Made by a program: the position numbers and the translations under genes
In this document: piece by piece, positions 25,567 to 37,423 of the stretch
Layout: each line of letters opens with the position of its first letter
How positions within the stretch are numbered: position 1 is the stretch's first letter
Source: Saccoglossus kowalevskii
Taxonomy: Eukaryota; Hemichordata; Enteropneusta; Harrimaniidae
Direction: 5' to 3'
Assembly: GCF_000003605.2 (NCBI RefSeq)
Contig: NW_003121911.1
Coordinates: forward strand, 1,032,220-1,077,828
Length of the DNA: 45,609 bases
The notes under the pieces: generated by a model
The model's input: only the letters and a program-made list of their open reading frames with translations
Databases searched by the model: none
What the model was told of the DNA's origin: nothing

Positions 25567-25592
25567 TTTAATTTAATTTAATTTATTTTATT
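25567..25592. repeat. TTTAA-type microsatellite
   Basis: Several ATTTA/TTTAA units follow each other, then TTTTATTT. It is a simple AT-rich repeat. Confidence 0.8.
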
Positions 25593-26439
25593 TGGGATAG
25601 TATCCTATCAGTCACGAAATATAACTTGTTCAACCTATATCTTACCAGTCAACATTATTATATGGCTTAATATTTCCACCATCAGAAACAATCGTGAAAA
25701 TGTTATGTTACTGGCAAAAATGGCCGCCGTTCACTAAAGTACCGGTATATTTTTTTTAAATTGACTGGTGACCCGGAACTGATTAATTCAACGTCCCTAA
25801 ATTGATACAATTTACTGCCAAGTGAATAAATTCTAGATATTTTTGTTTACGATTCCACCTTAATGATTGTTGCCATGTTTTGTTTGTTGTATGGCCTATA
25901 CATTATTAAAATTAGTAAAATTGTATGTTACACTTCTCATTTAATCAGTTATAAGTTATTGGTAGACTATCAAATGTCTTATAAGGATAATTCCAGGTTA
26001 TTTCCTATTTTGTTCGCAATAGGAGTTACTTGGGTATAGTATAGTAGGTATAGGTGCCGTCTGGAATCTGACCCTATTTCGTCAACATTTTGTGACTTCA
26101 ACCCTGTTTTGTACCTCAACAATTATTCATATCCGGCTTGGTTGTACTGTCATGAAATCCGGGTCAGTGCTCAACTGGCATAAAAACAATAGGCTGGCTA
26201 GATTCAATTGAGTTCACTTACGTGAATGCCCTCGATTTGACACGGTCCGGATGCCCGCGGGATGGGTTCTGTCCGCTCATTGCATTTTTTCGGTTTATGG
26301 ATTTATTTATTTTATAAAATGGTTCATAGTTGATACATGACTGGCGGCCATATTTTATCCTAATAGCCTAAAAGTCTACATTTTATATGTGTGTAGTATT
26401 TTCTCCGAGTTGTTCTTGCCCCTATATTGGTAATACCTG

Positions 26440-26960
26440 TTGACAGCCATTTTGTTTGTCAAAAGTATTTATTTTTGGTTCTTTTTTGCTTGAGTATTTT
26501 AAAATGCAGTCACCAAGAGTATTCAGACCGTGTACAGGAAGCAATATTTTATTTCACAGCGATGCAAGTGGGTTGTTGTCGAGATCTTATCCATACTGGC
26601 AGCCATATATTTTTTCCGTCTATTTTTGCACAATTACGCTTATATCGTGAATTCACACTTGCTCGTTAGGTTCAAGCCTGGTAAACACGTGAATGGGTTT
26701 TAGCACATCCAATAAAAAAATCTGTGTCGCAATTTTAATTCAGGGTGATTGACTTGCAGCCATTTTGTGCGACAAATATTGGCTATTTTTATTGGCTTTT
26801 CTCGAACAATTATGCTAATATTTCATATTTACAAGGTCAAAGTAAGTCTGAACTTGGTATACAGACAATTTTCGTCTAGCTCATGAAAGAAAGATGGTCT
26901 GTATTGAAATCCAATTCAAGGTGACCGTCATTTTTTTTTCATTTTTCATTTTGCCAACTT
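26440..26960 (+). repeat. Degenerate tandem repeat of about 160 bp
   Basis: The landmark GCAGCCAT or its variants recurs at about 26442 (GACAGCCATTTTG), 26598 (GGCAGCCATAT), 26757 (GCAGCCATTTTG) and 26925 (GACCGTCATTTTT), spaced 156, 159 and 168 bases apart. Within the units, phrases such as CAATTATGCTAATAT / CAATTACGCTTATAT and AATTCAGGGTGA / AATTCAAGGTGA line up. It looks like an old satellite of near-nucleosome period. Confidence 0.55.
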
Positions 26961-27474
26961 GAACATTAAGAGACATCTGTTAGATTACCTAGCAGTCCGA
27001 GGCATTAAGTTCACTGCGTAAAACTGGTACAATACATGCAATTGTACAAAAAGAAGTGTATAAATGCTAACATTGCACTTGTATAAGAGTAGATGATAAG
27101 AATCAGACATTGCACGTTAAACTTGACTTTGCTGTATGTTTTATTTGTGCACGCTCTCAACATTAGGTGCGTTATACGTGCATTTTGAGGTAACGTACGT
27201 GCTTGTCGCTGCGGAAATTCAACCGGTTTCGACTGTTATGTGGATTGATACAATCAGATCATTGTAAAACCGGACATGTAACTCACAACCCGGGAGAATA
27301 ATGAATAGCCAATAAAACAACATGCTACATGCAATTTGTAAATCAAATGCTAATATTGTAACTTCAGTGTATATTCCTTGCACCCCACATGTTAATGATA
27401 TCACAATCAATTCGATAAATCGAAGACTGTTCTTTCGACGCCCGTGTCCACATCAATTTGTCTAGACTTACTCG

Positions 27475-27960
27475 TTAATTATCCTTTGTTGGTCCGTGCC
27501 TCTTTGAAGCATGTAGGTGTAGATGCATCGCATATAAATGTGTTGGGGAGCGATTCGCCAGGTGATATTTTTTTTCTTCTTCTGTTATTTTTTTCTGTTC
27601 CTCCTTTAGCCTGATCGATGTACTTTGCAAGGGGGTTATTATTCTGTAGACCACTGTTTGATTTATTGATTTCATATTTGAAATGATATGGCACAGCGGG
27701 CGGTGACTTGGAGAGGTTGGCCGCCTACTTGGTTGTTTTAGTATACACTGCTGGTAGTCGCATAATGTCGTCCATGTTAAGCTAATAGTTTTGAGCAGTT
27801 GATGCGGTAGCACTAACTGAATCCTGGGCACTTAGTGAACGTGTTTGTAGGCCAGGTCATATATCTCATGGCAAAAAGACGTTACCTGTGTTAATCTGTT
27901 TTATGTACATAGTCACATGATCAAATACACGTATTTCATCATATTTTTTACAACTTTGTG
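27475..27960 (-). pseudogene. Second LINE 3' relic
   Basis: DNA at about 27780-27960 aligns with 25300-25500: GCAG.TGATGC, a TGAATCCTGGGCAC/TCTTGGACAC block, AGGTCAT and TTGATTATATTG or TCATGATTATATTGC. On the minus strand it encodes a frame with PRIQLVLPHQLLKTIS, comparable to PRIAPLHQLRKQNIN of the other copy. The cysteine before PRI is lost. The downstream part continues to about 27475 with a charged Glu/Lys-rich stretch of unknown origin. It is clearly non-functional. Confidence 0.45.
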
Positions 27961-28549
27961 AATCGTCATGATTATATTGCACGAAGTTATATTAATGAAA
28001 CCTTTGTTCGCGCGTCAAATGAGGTTTGAATGTTTTCAAAAACTCACTAGTATTATCGTAACATTGTTCGGGTGATTTTTGTTAATAGAAAGTCACGGCG
28101 ATATTTGTGTCACTAGAGATCGTTTTGGCGTGTTTTGTTTTCGAGAATGTGACTTTATTCTTATTTTGGTTTGTATGGATGTGCATTGAAATTCATGAGT
28201 ATCGCCTTAACAAACAACCATCAGTCAGATATAACTGTTGTTGCGATGTGTCTGATTCATCGTCTCTGATAGTGTATTCAGTAAAAGCAGTATTTGCTGT
28301 CTGTGGATGCTTGTAAACATTTTCAAACAACCATTTACTTTTCTTCTTTAAATACACTTCGATGGCAATGACTTTCGTCAATATTGACGTTTCGTACCTT
28401 CAAATACGTAGACAAGAGATGTATAAACACACGTCAGTCATAAGATCACCTTTCTATATATATGCTTATTTAGGAAACCGTATTTTAAAATGTGCTACTT
28501 TCAAACTTTCCTCATATCCAAATCTAATTGTATCAATCGATGCGTCAGA
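27961..28549. other. Non-coding stretch between LINE relic and MITE
   Basis: No gene or repeat was recognised. Confidence 0.4.
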
Positions 28550-28770
28550 TAGACCTCAAATGACCGTCGAGATCTCGCTGTGAGCAAGAGAGCAGAGAGA
28601 TTTGTTTTTGCCCATTCCATTCCCTCCAGCAATCGTCTGCTGTTTCCCTGATCGCGGTATTTGGAACAGCGGACGTGACAATGCGATAGAATAAAACACT
28701 ATTTGATGTAGACAAAAACATGCGTCGTAGCCCTCTCGCCCTCAACGAGATCCCGGCAGCCATTTTCGAT
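28550..28770. mobile_element. MITE family B, copy 2
   Basis: The left end AAATGACCGTCGAGATCTCG and the right end, complement of AAAATGGCTGCCGGGATCTC, form imperfect terminal inverted repeats, followed inward by GAGAG-rich subterminal blocks. The ends match the copy at 18650-18854; the middles differ (here CAGCAATCGTCTGCTGTTTC). No coding capacity. Confidence 0.65.
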
Positions 28771-29070
28771 CCATTCAAACGACGTATCAATAAATATAAT
28801 ATAACTGTTCGCACCACTTGAAAAGAACGTTACACTGGAAATAAATCGCATCATATCATTTTGATACTGATCTTTGACCTTGATAATGAACGGCAAATAC
28901 AGCGTTTGAACTTGTGGTAAATATGGAATACTGCTCAGCCTGGAACACCTCTCGCGGCTATATACTAAGCAATGATATGCAATACAGTAAGGTTAAGGTG
29001 AACTGAATAGACCATTTCTTATTTTCTGTGTGATGCAGTATGACGAATAAATCTTAATTCGCCGCTATTT

Positions 29071-29115
29071 TGACGTCATAGCTCGCTAGTGATGACTACC
29101 TTGAATTCCCGGCAA
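29071..29115. promoter_or_regulatory. Perfect CRE and ZNF143/NRF-1-like phrase
   Basis: TGACGTCA occupies 29071-29078. About 25 bases on, GAATTCCCGGCAATGCGCAG resembles the ACTACAATTCCCAGCATGC-type motif of ZNF143 fused to an NRF-1 half-site. A similar phrase, GAATTCCAGCAATGCGC, is at about 39400. The stretch is CpG-richer than its surroundings. Confidence 0.3.
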
Positions 29116-29429
29116 TGCGCAGTCGCTGTGTACACATCTGGGTCGGCGTGAACCGTTGACGGTGCGCCTGCAGTGTTGCTTACTTAATCGAACAGCTTAT
29201 TAGATGCAATTGAAACTCGAAACAATTGAAACAAAATAAGTTTATTTATTGAGATTAGCAAAAACTAACATTCATATTATTATTGAACAGCATATTCAAC
29301 TGAAATCAAAAAAGGTAAAACATTCTAGCCTATGTGAAAATACCAAAATGTGACAGGCTGGAAATATCTTATCATTCAATCTTTTCAGATATCAACACAT
29401 CATACGGCAACACATTTGGTCCGAGATGT

Positions 29430-29655
29430 NNNNNNNNNNNNNNNNNNNNNNNNNNNNNNNNNNNNNNNNNNNNNNNNNNNNNNNNNNNNNNNNNNNNNNN
29501 NNNNNNNNNNNNNNNNNNNNNNNNNNNNNNNNNNNNNNNNNNNNNNNNNNNNNNNNNNNNNNNNNNNNNNNNNNNNNNNNNNNNNNNNNNNNNNNNNNNN
29601 NNNNNNNNNNNNNNNNNNNNNNNNNNNNNNNNNNNNNNNNNNNNNNNNNNNNNNN
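29430..29655. other. Assembly gap of 226 N
   Basis: All bases are N, so the true length is unknown. Frames spanning it are meaningless. Confidence 1.
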
Positions 29656-31056
29656 TCTACTACGATGGATGTGTAGTTAATTCAGAATGTTGATGCAAAG
29701 AGAATTATTAAAGTATATATAGTTTTATACTATTTGACATCGTTGATGTACATTCTGGAAGAATGTGTATATCCAGAAACCACATAATGTGCGTTACTGT
29801 TTCATTTGTTTAATCTAGGAGAGTTGAATAATATGCCAGACTCCAACTTTGAGAGTGTTCCTGTGCAACCTTGATCTAACATTCTCGAAGAAAAATGTGT
29901 GATTTGCTTTTATTAATTAAAAAAAATGATCATAACAGAAATTGCATAATTTAATTAGTCTCTTTTGTTCGACAAATCTCAACGTTTCGAATTATTGGAC
30001 TATGGAAATTTATTATAAAACCGCTGAAAATTGTAATCTTTATTAATATCTGACTTAATATTCTTTTCAACAAATTTCAATTTTATTAAGTTGGATCCAA
30101 TTGTAATTATAACACAAACACTGATAACATTGATATATTGAATATACTTCAATCAAGCAATGTTGGTCTCTATCGCGGTTCATCGATAGAACAAGTGTCA
30201 CAAGATTTTGTTCCATCTAGAAAAAATAATAATCGTTTAGTTAACAAATGTACGATCAATACCAGAATAAAACAATAAACGACTCGATCCTTAAAATCGG
30301 TTTACACATATAAAACCAGCTACTGTAACAGCTTGTTTCAGTATATCACGCTTTATACCGTGTGCTGTTAGTAATGTGCTTGAACTAGCCTTACTTTGTA
30401 TTTTTGAACTTATGTACAGTAAATGAGGAGATTAAATGCGCTTTCCGGGAAGTATGATTGATTTGTATAATAATCATCGCCTTTTATTACATTCTATTAT
30501 GTTTATTAGTGTATGTATTACTACACAAAACACACAAAGCTAAAAATTGTGTTGCTCCCGATTACGGGTAAACCGATGTTCTATTACCCTCGAGCATGCA
30601 TCCCAGCAGCATCATTGCTGGGACACCCATCTCTAATGTTCGCACGTCACTAAAATATAATATATGTGCTATAAACAAAAAAAACGATGCGATACGGAAA
30701 CATTATCTAGGATCGTCAACAGCTTGCACAGAGGACAACGTTCTTACTACTGTGACATCTTCACAATAGATAATGAATCGGCTTGGTCCAGTAACCTTGA
30801 ACCGCTGTGATATCAATCCACCAACGACAGATCTCATTGTTGACTATTAAACCTAATTATGTGACATTTTCTTTTTACCCCCTCGTTAATCTCATCAATC
30901 TTCCCAACCTCCCCTCCAGAAATGTGTGTTTACCCTAATGGAAAAGAAAACATCTATCATAGTCTTCTAGTCTAAATGACGGCAGCTTAATTTCATCAAG
31001 GGTCTTTTGATCAAAATAGATCTTTCTTTTTTTTAAATACACAGGTTTGCGTTTTT
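29656..31056. other. Non-coding AT-rich stretch
   Basis: No gene was recognised. An 8-base-stem hairpin TCCCAGCA...TGCTGGGA lies at 30600-30621. Confidence 0.45.
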
Positions 31057-31321
31057 TTAAAGGGTGGTGGTCGTCGGGCCGCGCATATGCAACATTGAGT
31101 TGATAAACATTTATTTCTCCTAATCCAATGCGCTCATTCAACGAGTACGATTTGACTAGGGACAACTTGCAGTAATTACCGTCGGTAAAAAAATGCTTAA
31201 TTAAAGCTTGATAACCTCTCATTTTGTACTCGTTGGTGTGCGCAACAGTCAAAGGCGTCATCTTTGTTTATATGAGACCCATATCACGCGCTTGCGTGGC
31301 TCGACGACCACCATGCTTTAA
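31057..31321. mobile_element. MITE family C (TTAA target), copy 1
   Basis: TTAA at 31057-31060 and 31318-31321 flank a 257-base element. Its ends are AGGGTGGTGGTCGTCG and the complement of AGCATGGTGGTCGTCG. TTAA target duplication is the habit of piggyBac and Sola3 transposons. The ends do not begin with CC as piggyBac ends usually do, so the superfamily is open. The 108-codon minus-strand frame at 30935-31261 runs across the left end of the element and is not a gene. Related elements lie at 35165 and 38123. Confidence 0.65.
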
Positions 31322-31404
31322 GTAATACATGATACAATCGCAATATATGTTATTTTAAAATATACACTCGTATTTACTTACACGTGTGGCTGCTACGCTA
31401 TATA

Positions 31405-31660
31405 ATATTCGTGTTTTTTGTTACTCTGTACTAAATTTGTGGAAGTAACACTTTAATACATTTTTATTGTTGTTACACTTGCTGTATTACATATTTAGTA
31501 GTTGTTGTTACACTGTTATACATCTGTGGTTGTAACACTGCAATACATTTGCGGCTGTTTTTACGCTGTATCACATTTGTGGTTGTTACAATGTAATCAT
31601 GATACATTAGTGTTTGTTGACACAATCGTTGTATTATATCTTGTGTGATTATTGTTACAG
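31405..31660 (+). repeat. Degenerate tandem repeat of about 28-33 bp
   Basis: About seven or eight drifting units resemble TGTTACACTGTATTACATTT followed by GTGGTTGT. Landmarks GTTAC and ATACATT recur across the region. Confidence 0.65.
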
Positions 31661-32807
31661 TCGCTTAATCGGTGCTAGTTACACTTGTATTACTTCTCTT
31701 GCTTGTTGTAGAACGCGGATTACGTTGCGGTTCAATTTACGTCTATTTGTAACCAACAATCAAGTGTCATTTGCATATTACGCTTACGTGAAAATTGAGT
31801 AATGAAATTCAATATTACTTGAATGTGGCTGCCGTACAACACACCTTCCAACTATTACTCAAGCTACCAGCCTATCATGACCCTGGTTACTCACAAATCT
31901 GGAATTTCTCTTAAGATTTCGCCTCCACGGTCATTGAATAATCGTGACGTTGATTGGCTGAAACATATAGTGCGATTTAATTTGATTATGTTAATGAACA
32001 ATTGATTACACTTATACGTTTTCTCCACGCCATACATCAACTGGTAGTACTGTTGCCATATCAACGAATGTAATTCTTTATTACGTTGGGAATAAATTTA
32101 CATAGTTGACATGAAAGGTCTGTTGCGGAGAAAGAAAGATACCAGCGGATCCGTGACGATAGAGTAGTTCCCAGACTAGTAAACCATGGACCGTAGAAAT
32201 ATATGTCTAAGGTCTGCATGGTATGCATCGCAAGGGACCCATATTGAACGCCTTGGCGGAAGTCGGCCCATGAATCTTATATGAACGTTCTATCTACAGA
32301 TAATGACATGTCATTATTTTTTAGTAAGGGATACTATCTGTCACATGAAATGTACCCCCCCCCCCACCATGTACATATTCGATTATACTCATTTTATTTC
32401 AACAAACACTTGTTTTTGTTACGGCCGATTATATGGGCATGACATTTGCGTGTTTGTTTGATGTAGTGAATCGAAGCGAAGCAAAGGAAGATCGTCATCA
32501 AATAGCCCAAGGGATAAGCAAGATTGCCTCGCAGTAAAAAAACGCGTGTTTTATATCAGGCTAATCATCACATAACGAAGCAGGGGAATATCTATCTCAT
32601 ATTACAGCAAAGTTTTCTTAATCTTCACGAAATTGAATGCAGATTTTATTAGTTACTAGTTTCCTGGCATTACTACATGTGTATGATATCTGGCGTGCCC
32701 ACAAAGGTAGAGACTTCCCATAACATCTTCTCACTGCAAACTACAAATTGTTGTGACTGAAGGTGAATATCCAATAAAAAGTACAGGCATGTTTGGAACA
32801 TATTAAC
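31661..32807. other. Non-coding stretch
   Basis: No gene was seen. There is a C run at about 32354. Confidence 0.45.
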
Positions 32808-32877
32808 ACGCAATACAGGAATCGAACTTATGTCGTCGCTAAAGCGCCTTGCCACTGTAAGCGGACGCGTGTTTGAC
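32808..32877 (-). repeat. tRNA-derived sequence
   Basis: The minus strand carries box A-like GTGGCAAGGCGC and, 20 bases later, AAGTTCGATTCCTG, a good box B. No clear acceptor stem is seen, so it is probably a SINE head or tRNA pseudogene. Confidence 0.4.
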
Positions 32878-34955
32878 TTCGCCAAAGTAAAGGCGGACAC
32901 CTTTTTCATCTATTACTCTTAAATAAATACCGCAGACGCCGGATAATCCATTCAATTTATTCAATGGTTAGCAGACAAGGTACTGACAATAGAACATCGT
33001 TACTATTTGTATTTCTTTTATTGAAGATTCTGAAAAAAATAAATTACAATTTGTTCAGATCAATTGAAATGCTGGCGTAAAGAGTCATTGAAGTTTTAAA
33101 AGATTGATTACAGCTCTAACACAATCACATAATGATTGGTTATTTCTATGTAAACAGTTTTTCTGTAATTTTCTTTCGGTCAACGGATTACTGGTATTGC
33201 TCTCAGCGTGACTTGTTAAGTGCAGTCACCTTTCTTCGTGACACCTATTATTTAGTCGCTAGTATATCAGCGACCTTTATTCTCAAATATACTAAATGTG
33301 TATGTATGGAGACTAAAGTACGTGACAACATGGTAACAACAGGAGCCTCGCAACTAATGGGCCAAATGGTAGTAATAATAATAATCATTGACACACGCGG
33401 ATTTAAAAAAGTACAGCAGCGAGGTCTAACAAAAATGTCAAATGGTAAAAAGCAATCATGGAGTAATATTAAATTAGAAGAAAAAAAAACGCGGATTTAC
33501 CATATCGTGAATTGGTTTGTGTTGCTGTCTAACACTAAAGCTGTTCTGTATAAATGTGGCTACTGGAATAGCTGAACAGTTGATGTTCATTAGAATTCAA
33601 CTTGGTATTTGGAAAGTGTGTCACGTCCAGTCTTATGACTATGTTTCATTATCTGAAATATACAAAATCGTTAACACAACATCACGTTTGCAGGGTTGAA
33701 TAGATAATGTTTTCTATGTTTGTTTTGAGTATTTATTTATCTACTTTTTTTTCATCATACATTTTATTTTGCCATTGTTTTCTTCAAAATTCTATTTTGA
33801 GTTAGTTGTGATTGTACACTTTTATACAATTTGCTATTTATGCGCCTATTTATGTGACCTGTTTCACTTAAGACAATGTTGTTGGAAATGATTACACGGT
33901 TGAAATAGTTGATCATTTGTTTTTTAATGAGAACATTCAGCGAATATTTGCTTTATTCCCCATAGATGCCCATCGCTTCTAGCGCCACCTGAGAGATAAC
34001 GACAATACTGAGTAGAGTGTACCTGCTCTATAATTGAATTGTAAGAGCTTGAACTTTCATGTCTCAAGATATCACTACCATATAACGAAATTGTGCGAAT
34101 AATTTTGTCAAAAAAGGAAAAGTAGTGTTTTTATATTTATGTTTTGTTGAAATCCCAATTTATTTTTCAGTGAGAATAAAACTTTCCTTACGTTTCAGGT
34201 TAATTGCCCCCCCCCCATAAATTCAATTCAAATGTTGCCACGGTGTCTTGACACATGGTATAAGCTTTGAAAAGAATTTATTAGATGCGTAAATGAATGC
34301 CGTGGAACAAAGAAAACGTAGATTGTCGATATATACATAGCAAACGCAATTTCAGTTTTAATAATTGTGTAAAATATTGTCGACACGCTTGAGATTAAAT
34401 AGATTAGGACATCTTTCACGCTACACGAATACCACATACCGAACGGGTCGCGGAAGGTAGTGATTCCACGATTGTATGAGATTTAGGTTGTCAATTACAG
34501 CAATTACGCTTGCATAGTGAAATATACTTCGGCTATAAAGGCGCGGACTACTATTTTCAATGGACGAAAACTGTCAATATATAGGATTAGAAAACGCTAT
34601 CAGATTATCCGCGACAATTACCATGAATACCATCATAATACTGCGATCGCAGACACCGTGCCAAGAAGAATTGTTTTACGGGAATTATCAGTCTCAGCGT
34701 TTCCATTGATACAATAAAGACAATTACATGAATTAATATTCAAATTTGTCTCTCAATGTTTGTTTTTTTTTATTTATGAAGGGTTACGTGCAGGTTTAAT
34801 TACATTAATTTCTGAAGATGATGATGATGATAAACAATACTTCAATCAATAGTACGAGTGAATAATGGTATTGGCCCTCAATTACTGACGAGGAGTCGCG
34901 AGGAAATTAAATAAGGATGATCAACTTTTATTCACTTAATATTGTTGAGACGACC
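32878..34955. other. Non-coding AT-rich stretch
   Basis: The longest frame is 147 codons (33132-33575, plus). It shows no domain, has Ile and Lys runs from simple AATAAT sequence, and lacks splice context. I do not call it a gene. Confidence 0.45.
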
Positions 34956-34969
34956 ATTTCCATGGCAAC
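34956..34969. promoter_or_regulatory. RFX X-box-like motif
   Basis: ATTTCCATGGCAAC differs from a palindromic X-box (GTTTCCATGGCAAC) at its first base only. Confidence 0.3.
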
Positions 34970-35164
34970 CATAACCTGCCTACAGAATAGTATAATAATA
35001 TTCATCTGGTAAAAATATGTATGTAGAAAACGTACCATATTGGTACAATCAAAAATATAATCTTAGATAATACGAATAAATATATTTCCCGAATTCACAC
35101 TTTCATCATGTTAATACATTTTACTCCATTTCACGTTTTCTATAAGTTGAAAATCGGTTTATTC

Positions 35165-35283
35165 TACTCCGACGACGGCGATTTCCGGCCACGCCAACTT
35201 TATATAACATATATGTATTTTCCACGCGTTGTATATGTTGTATATTCAGGGGGTCTTATATCAAACGCGACGAATCACTTTAA
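35165..35283. mobile_element. MITE family C, degenerate copy
   Basis: The core ATGTATTTTCCACGCGTTGT matches ATGTATTTTACACGCGTTGT of the 38123 copy. The right end retains ATATCAAACGCGACGA and a TTAA at 35280-35283. The left terminal repeat is heavily decayed. Confidence 0.5.
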
Positions 35284-36037
35284 TAGATTAGAAATCAGAA
35301 TAGTCGTCTATTCAACTTTTTATTCGACTTGATCTGCTCGAATAAACATGCAATATAGCAATGAGTAGAACGTGTGGCCGATCTCTAGACTGATATCGTT
35401 GTAGTTTTGACAAGTTACTGTTTCTGTCGTGACAGCTTATATTTCGTCTATTGAGCCTGGATGATTGGAAAATTGAAATAAAGATAATGATCATGGTAAG
35501 CGTTTGCGGTAATGACCGCTTTTAACCTTGCCTGTAGAAACCTGTGCTGTTTACGCCGCGATTTGTCATTGTGTTTCAGCCCACTTTAAACTTGAGCTAT
35601 GATTTTACATTTACCAACATGAAAGATCTTCGCCGTTGGCAGGTTGCGTTAAGATCGCGGAAATTCTGTATAATAGATGCGTTTTATTAAAATAGAAACA
35701 AGACTGTAGACAAAGAAACATTAAATCGAGCTGTTTGTGTAAGCGACACACGTGAACATATTCCTAAATATCATAATTAATAATAGACCCAGGAACAAAT
35801 AAACAAATTGTTGGTCAAGGACGCTTGTTCGTCAAAGGGAGTGATTATATTTTTAAATCGTTTGACCAAAACTGGAGTTTGTCGGGTCATAACATATGTT
35901 GGAAGGTCAACACTGAATTTTTTGTAAACGTAAAAAAATTAATTTATTTGAATGAATAATTGACAGATTGAAATAGACACTCAATAAATTTTCGCTGACC
36001 ATACTTCATGCACAGCTGTCAAATTCGGAACTGATAC
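35284..36037. other. Non-coding stretch
   Basis: I see nothing beyond simple AT-rich sequence. Confidence 0.4.
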
Positions 36038-36067
36038 AGGTCAAAGGTCAATGAGCAGGCTCATTGA
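36038..36067. promoter_or_regulatory. Perfect DR1 overlapping a 20-bp palindrome
   Basis: AGGTCAAAGGTCA at 36038-36050 is an exact DR1 (HNF4/RXR/COUP-TF type). Its last three bases start the palindrome TCAATGAGCAGGCTCATTGA (36048-36067), a 9-base stem with a 2-base loop. Confidence 0.45.
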
Positions 36068-37130
36068 TTTACACACCTCTTCATTCCCCTGTTGACATTT
36101 TGGTTTGGTGCCCCATTTATTACTTTTAAAAGAGGTCATCTTTAGATATCCACTTTTCTTTTCGGAAAAAAGTACGATAACTTCAGTATCCAGGAAATTC
36201 CACGAAGTGATTTGCCCTTTTTTTAAATCGAACAGTTTTCAGTCGCGAGCTTACCAACAACTCCGACAAACATGGATAGGCTCCGTCAATCAGAGAACAC
36301 GAGTTCAATGATGTCGGCAGCTGTCTTGGCGTTTGCATTTAATAAGGACCCCATGACTCCACGCTGATTATGCAATGTCAAATCGATATACGTTCCGTGC
36401 AGCCAACAATAGCGCGAGAATTGAAAACAATAAGTGTCGCCTCACGTAATAGAAATGTATCATCATGCATTATCCCGGAATAATCACACATTACATCCGT
36501 GAGGTAATATCATTTCTTGCTTAATTGATTGTCTTAATTTACATCTTATTAGTTGGCCAAATTCAATTTCCTGCCATAATATGTGGGGGTTATTTTGGGA
36601 ATGAGTATAGCCCCTTTCTTTTAATAATTTGTAAATCGTCAAAAAATCATTTCATTCGGCAGACGTGTAAAATACATTGTTTGTTTACATGAAATTCGCA
36701 ACGACCACCGCCCTCTAAACGCACTTCATAGCAAGTTTGTTTTAGTTACGCGTATTCAGGTACTAATTCAATGAAAATAAATGAACAGGTACAAATACAG
36801 TACCAAGGTAATCGAGGTGACCGCCTGCTGGTGAATGTTGTCATCACAACAACAATAAATATTTCGTCACAGACCCAGGCCATGGCATGTGCGTTAAGTA
36901 TCGTATTTTCAAACGATGTATTTTTTTTTATATAAATAAAACCAGATGTCAGATGGATATGATTATTTTATCTATAAATAATGAATTTGAAATAAGATGG
37001 TCATTTGTAAATAATCATAACATATTGACTTATATTTATATTATGGTTGAAACGTTTGAAATACGACAAATTAAAATGCAGCATGAAATGGAGCATACCT
37101 GCTAATGTTCATTACTATATTATCAGGACC
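36068..37130. other. Non-coding stretch
   Basis: No gene or repeat was recognised. Confidence 0.4.
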
Positions 37131-37215
37131 GCTCCCCAATCACGTGATATCATCTTAGCCAATCAGCAAGCGTCATTTTGATCACGGAAATCGCTTGGAC
37201 CGCATTATAATTGTA
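37131..37215 (+). promoter_or_regulatory. Promoter-like motif cluster
   Basis: An E-box (CACGTG, 37141), a CCAAT box (AGCCAATCAG, centred near 37161) and a TATAAT-like stretch (about 37204) follow each other in promoter order. No plus-strand gene is seen downstream, so this is weak. Confidence 0.2.
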
Positions 37216-37423
37216 AGTACATTAACCTAATCACGCCTTTCGGATGTGGGCGGATTTCGAATAAAATAAATTATAAAAAAAAAGGGTGTTTAAAATTTGA
37301 ATGATGTTGCAAATCTTTGTTTCAAATAAATTAAGTCTCAAGTTGATAGAACGTTGTGGTTCCGAAACCATTCGATATGTGTTCATAACCGTGTACTTTG
37401 TTCATATCATACCTATTTACAAA

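Noticed and set aside
29334-29693. Frames across the N block
   Set aside because: They are open only because N codons do not give stops.
30600-30621. Rho-independent terminator-like hairpin
   Set aside because: An 8-base stem without a T tract, in eukaryotic DNA; probably chance.
30935-31261. 108-codon minus-strand frame
   Set aside because: It crosses the terminal repeat of a TTAA-flanked MITE, so it is not an independent gene.
32808-32877. Functional tRNA gene
   Set aside because: The B box is good, but no pairing acceptor stem and no clear anticodon arm could be drawn.
33132-33575. 147-codon plus-strand frame
   Set aside because: It has no domain, contains Ile runs from AATAAT sequence, has no splice or promoter context, and is only as long as chance allows in AT-rich DNA of this size.
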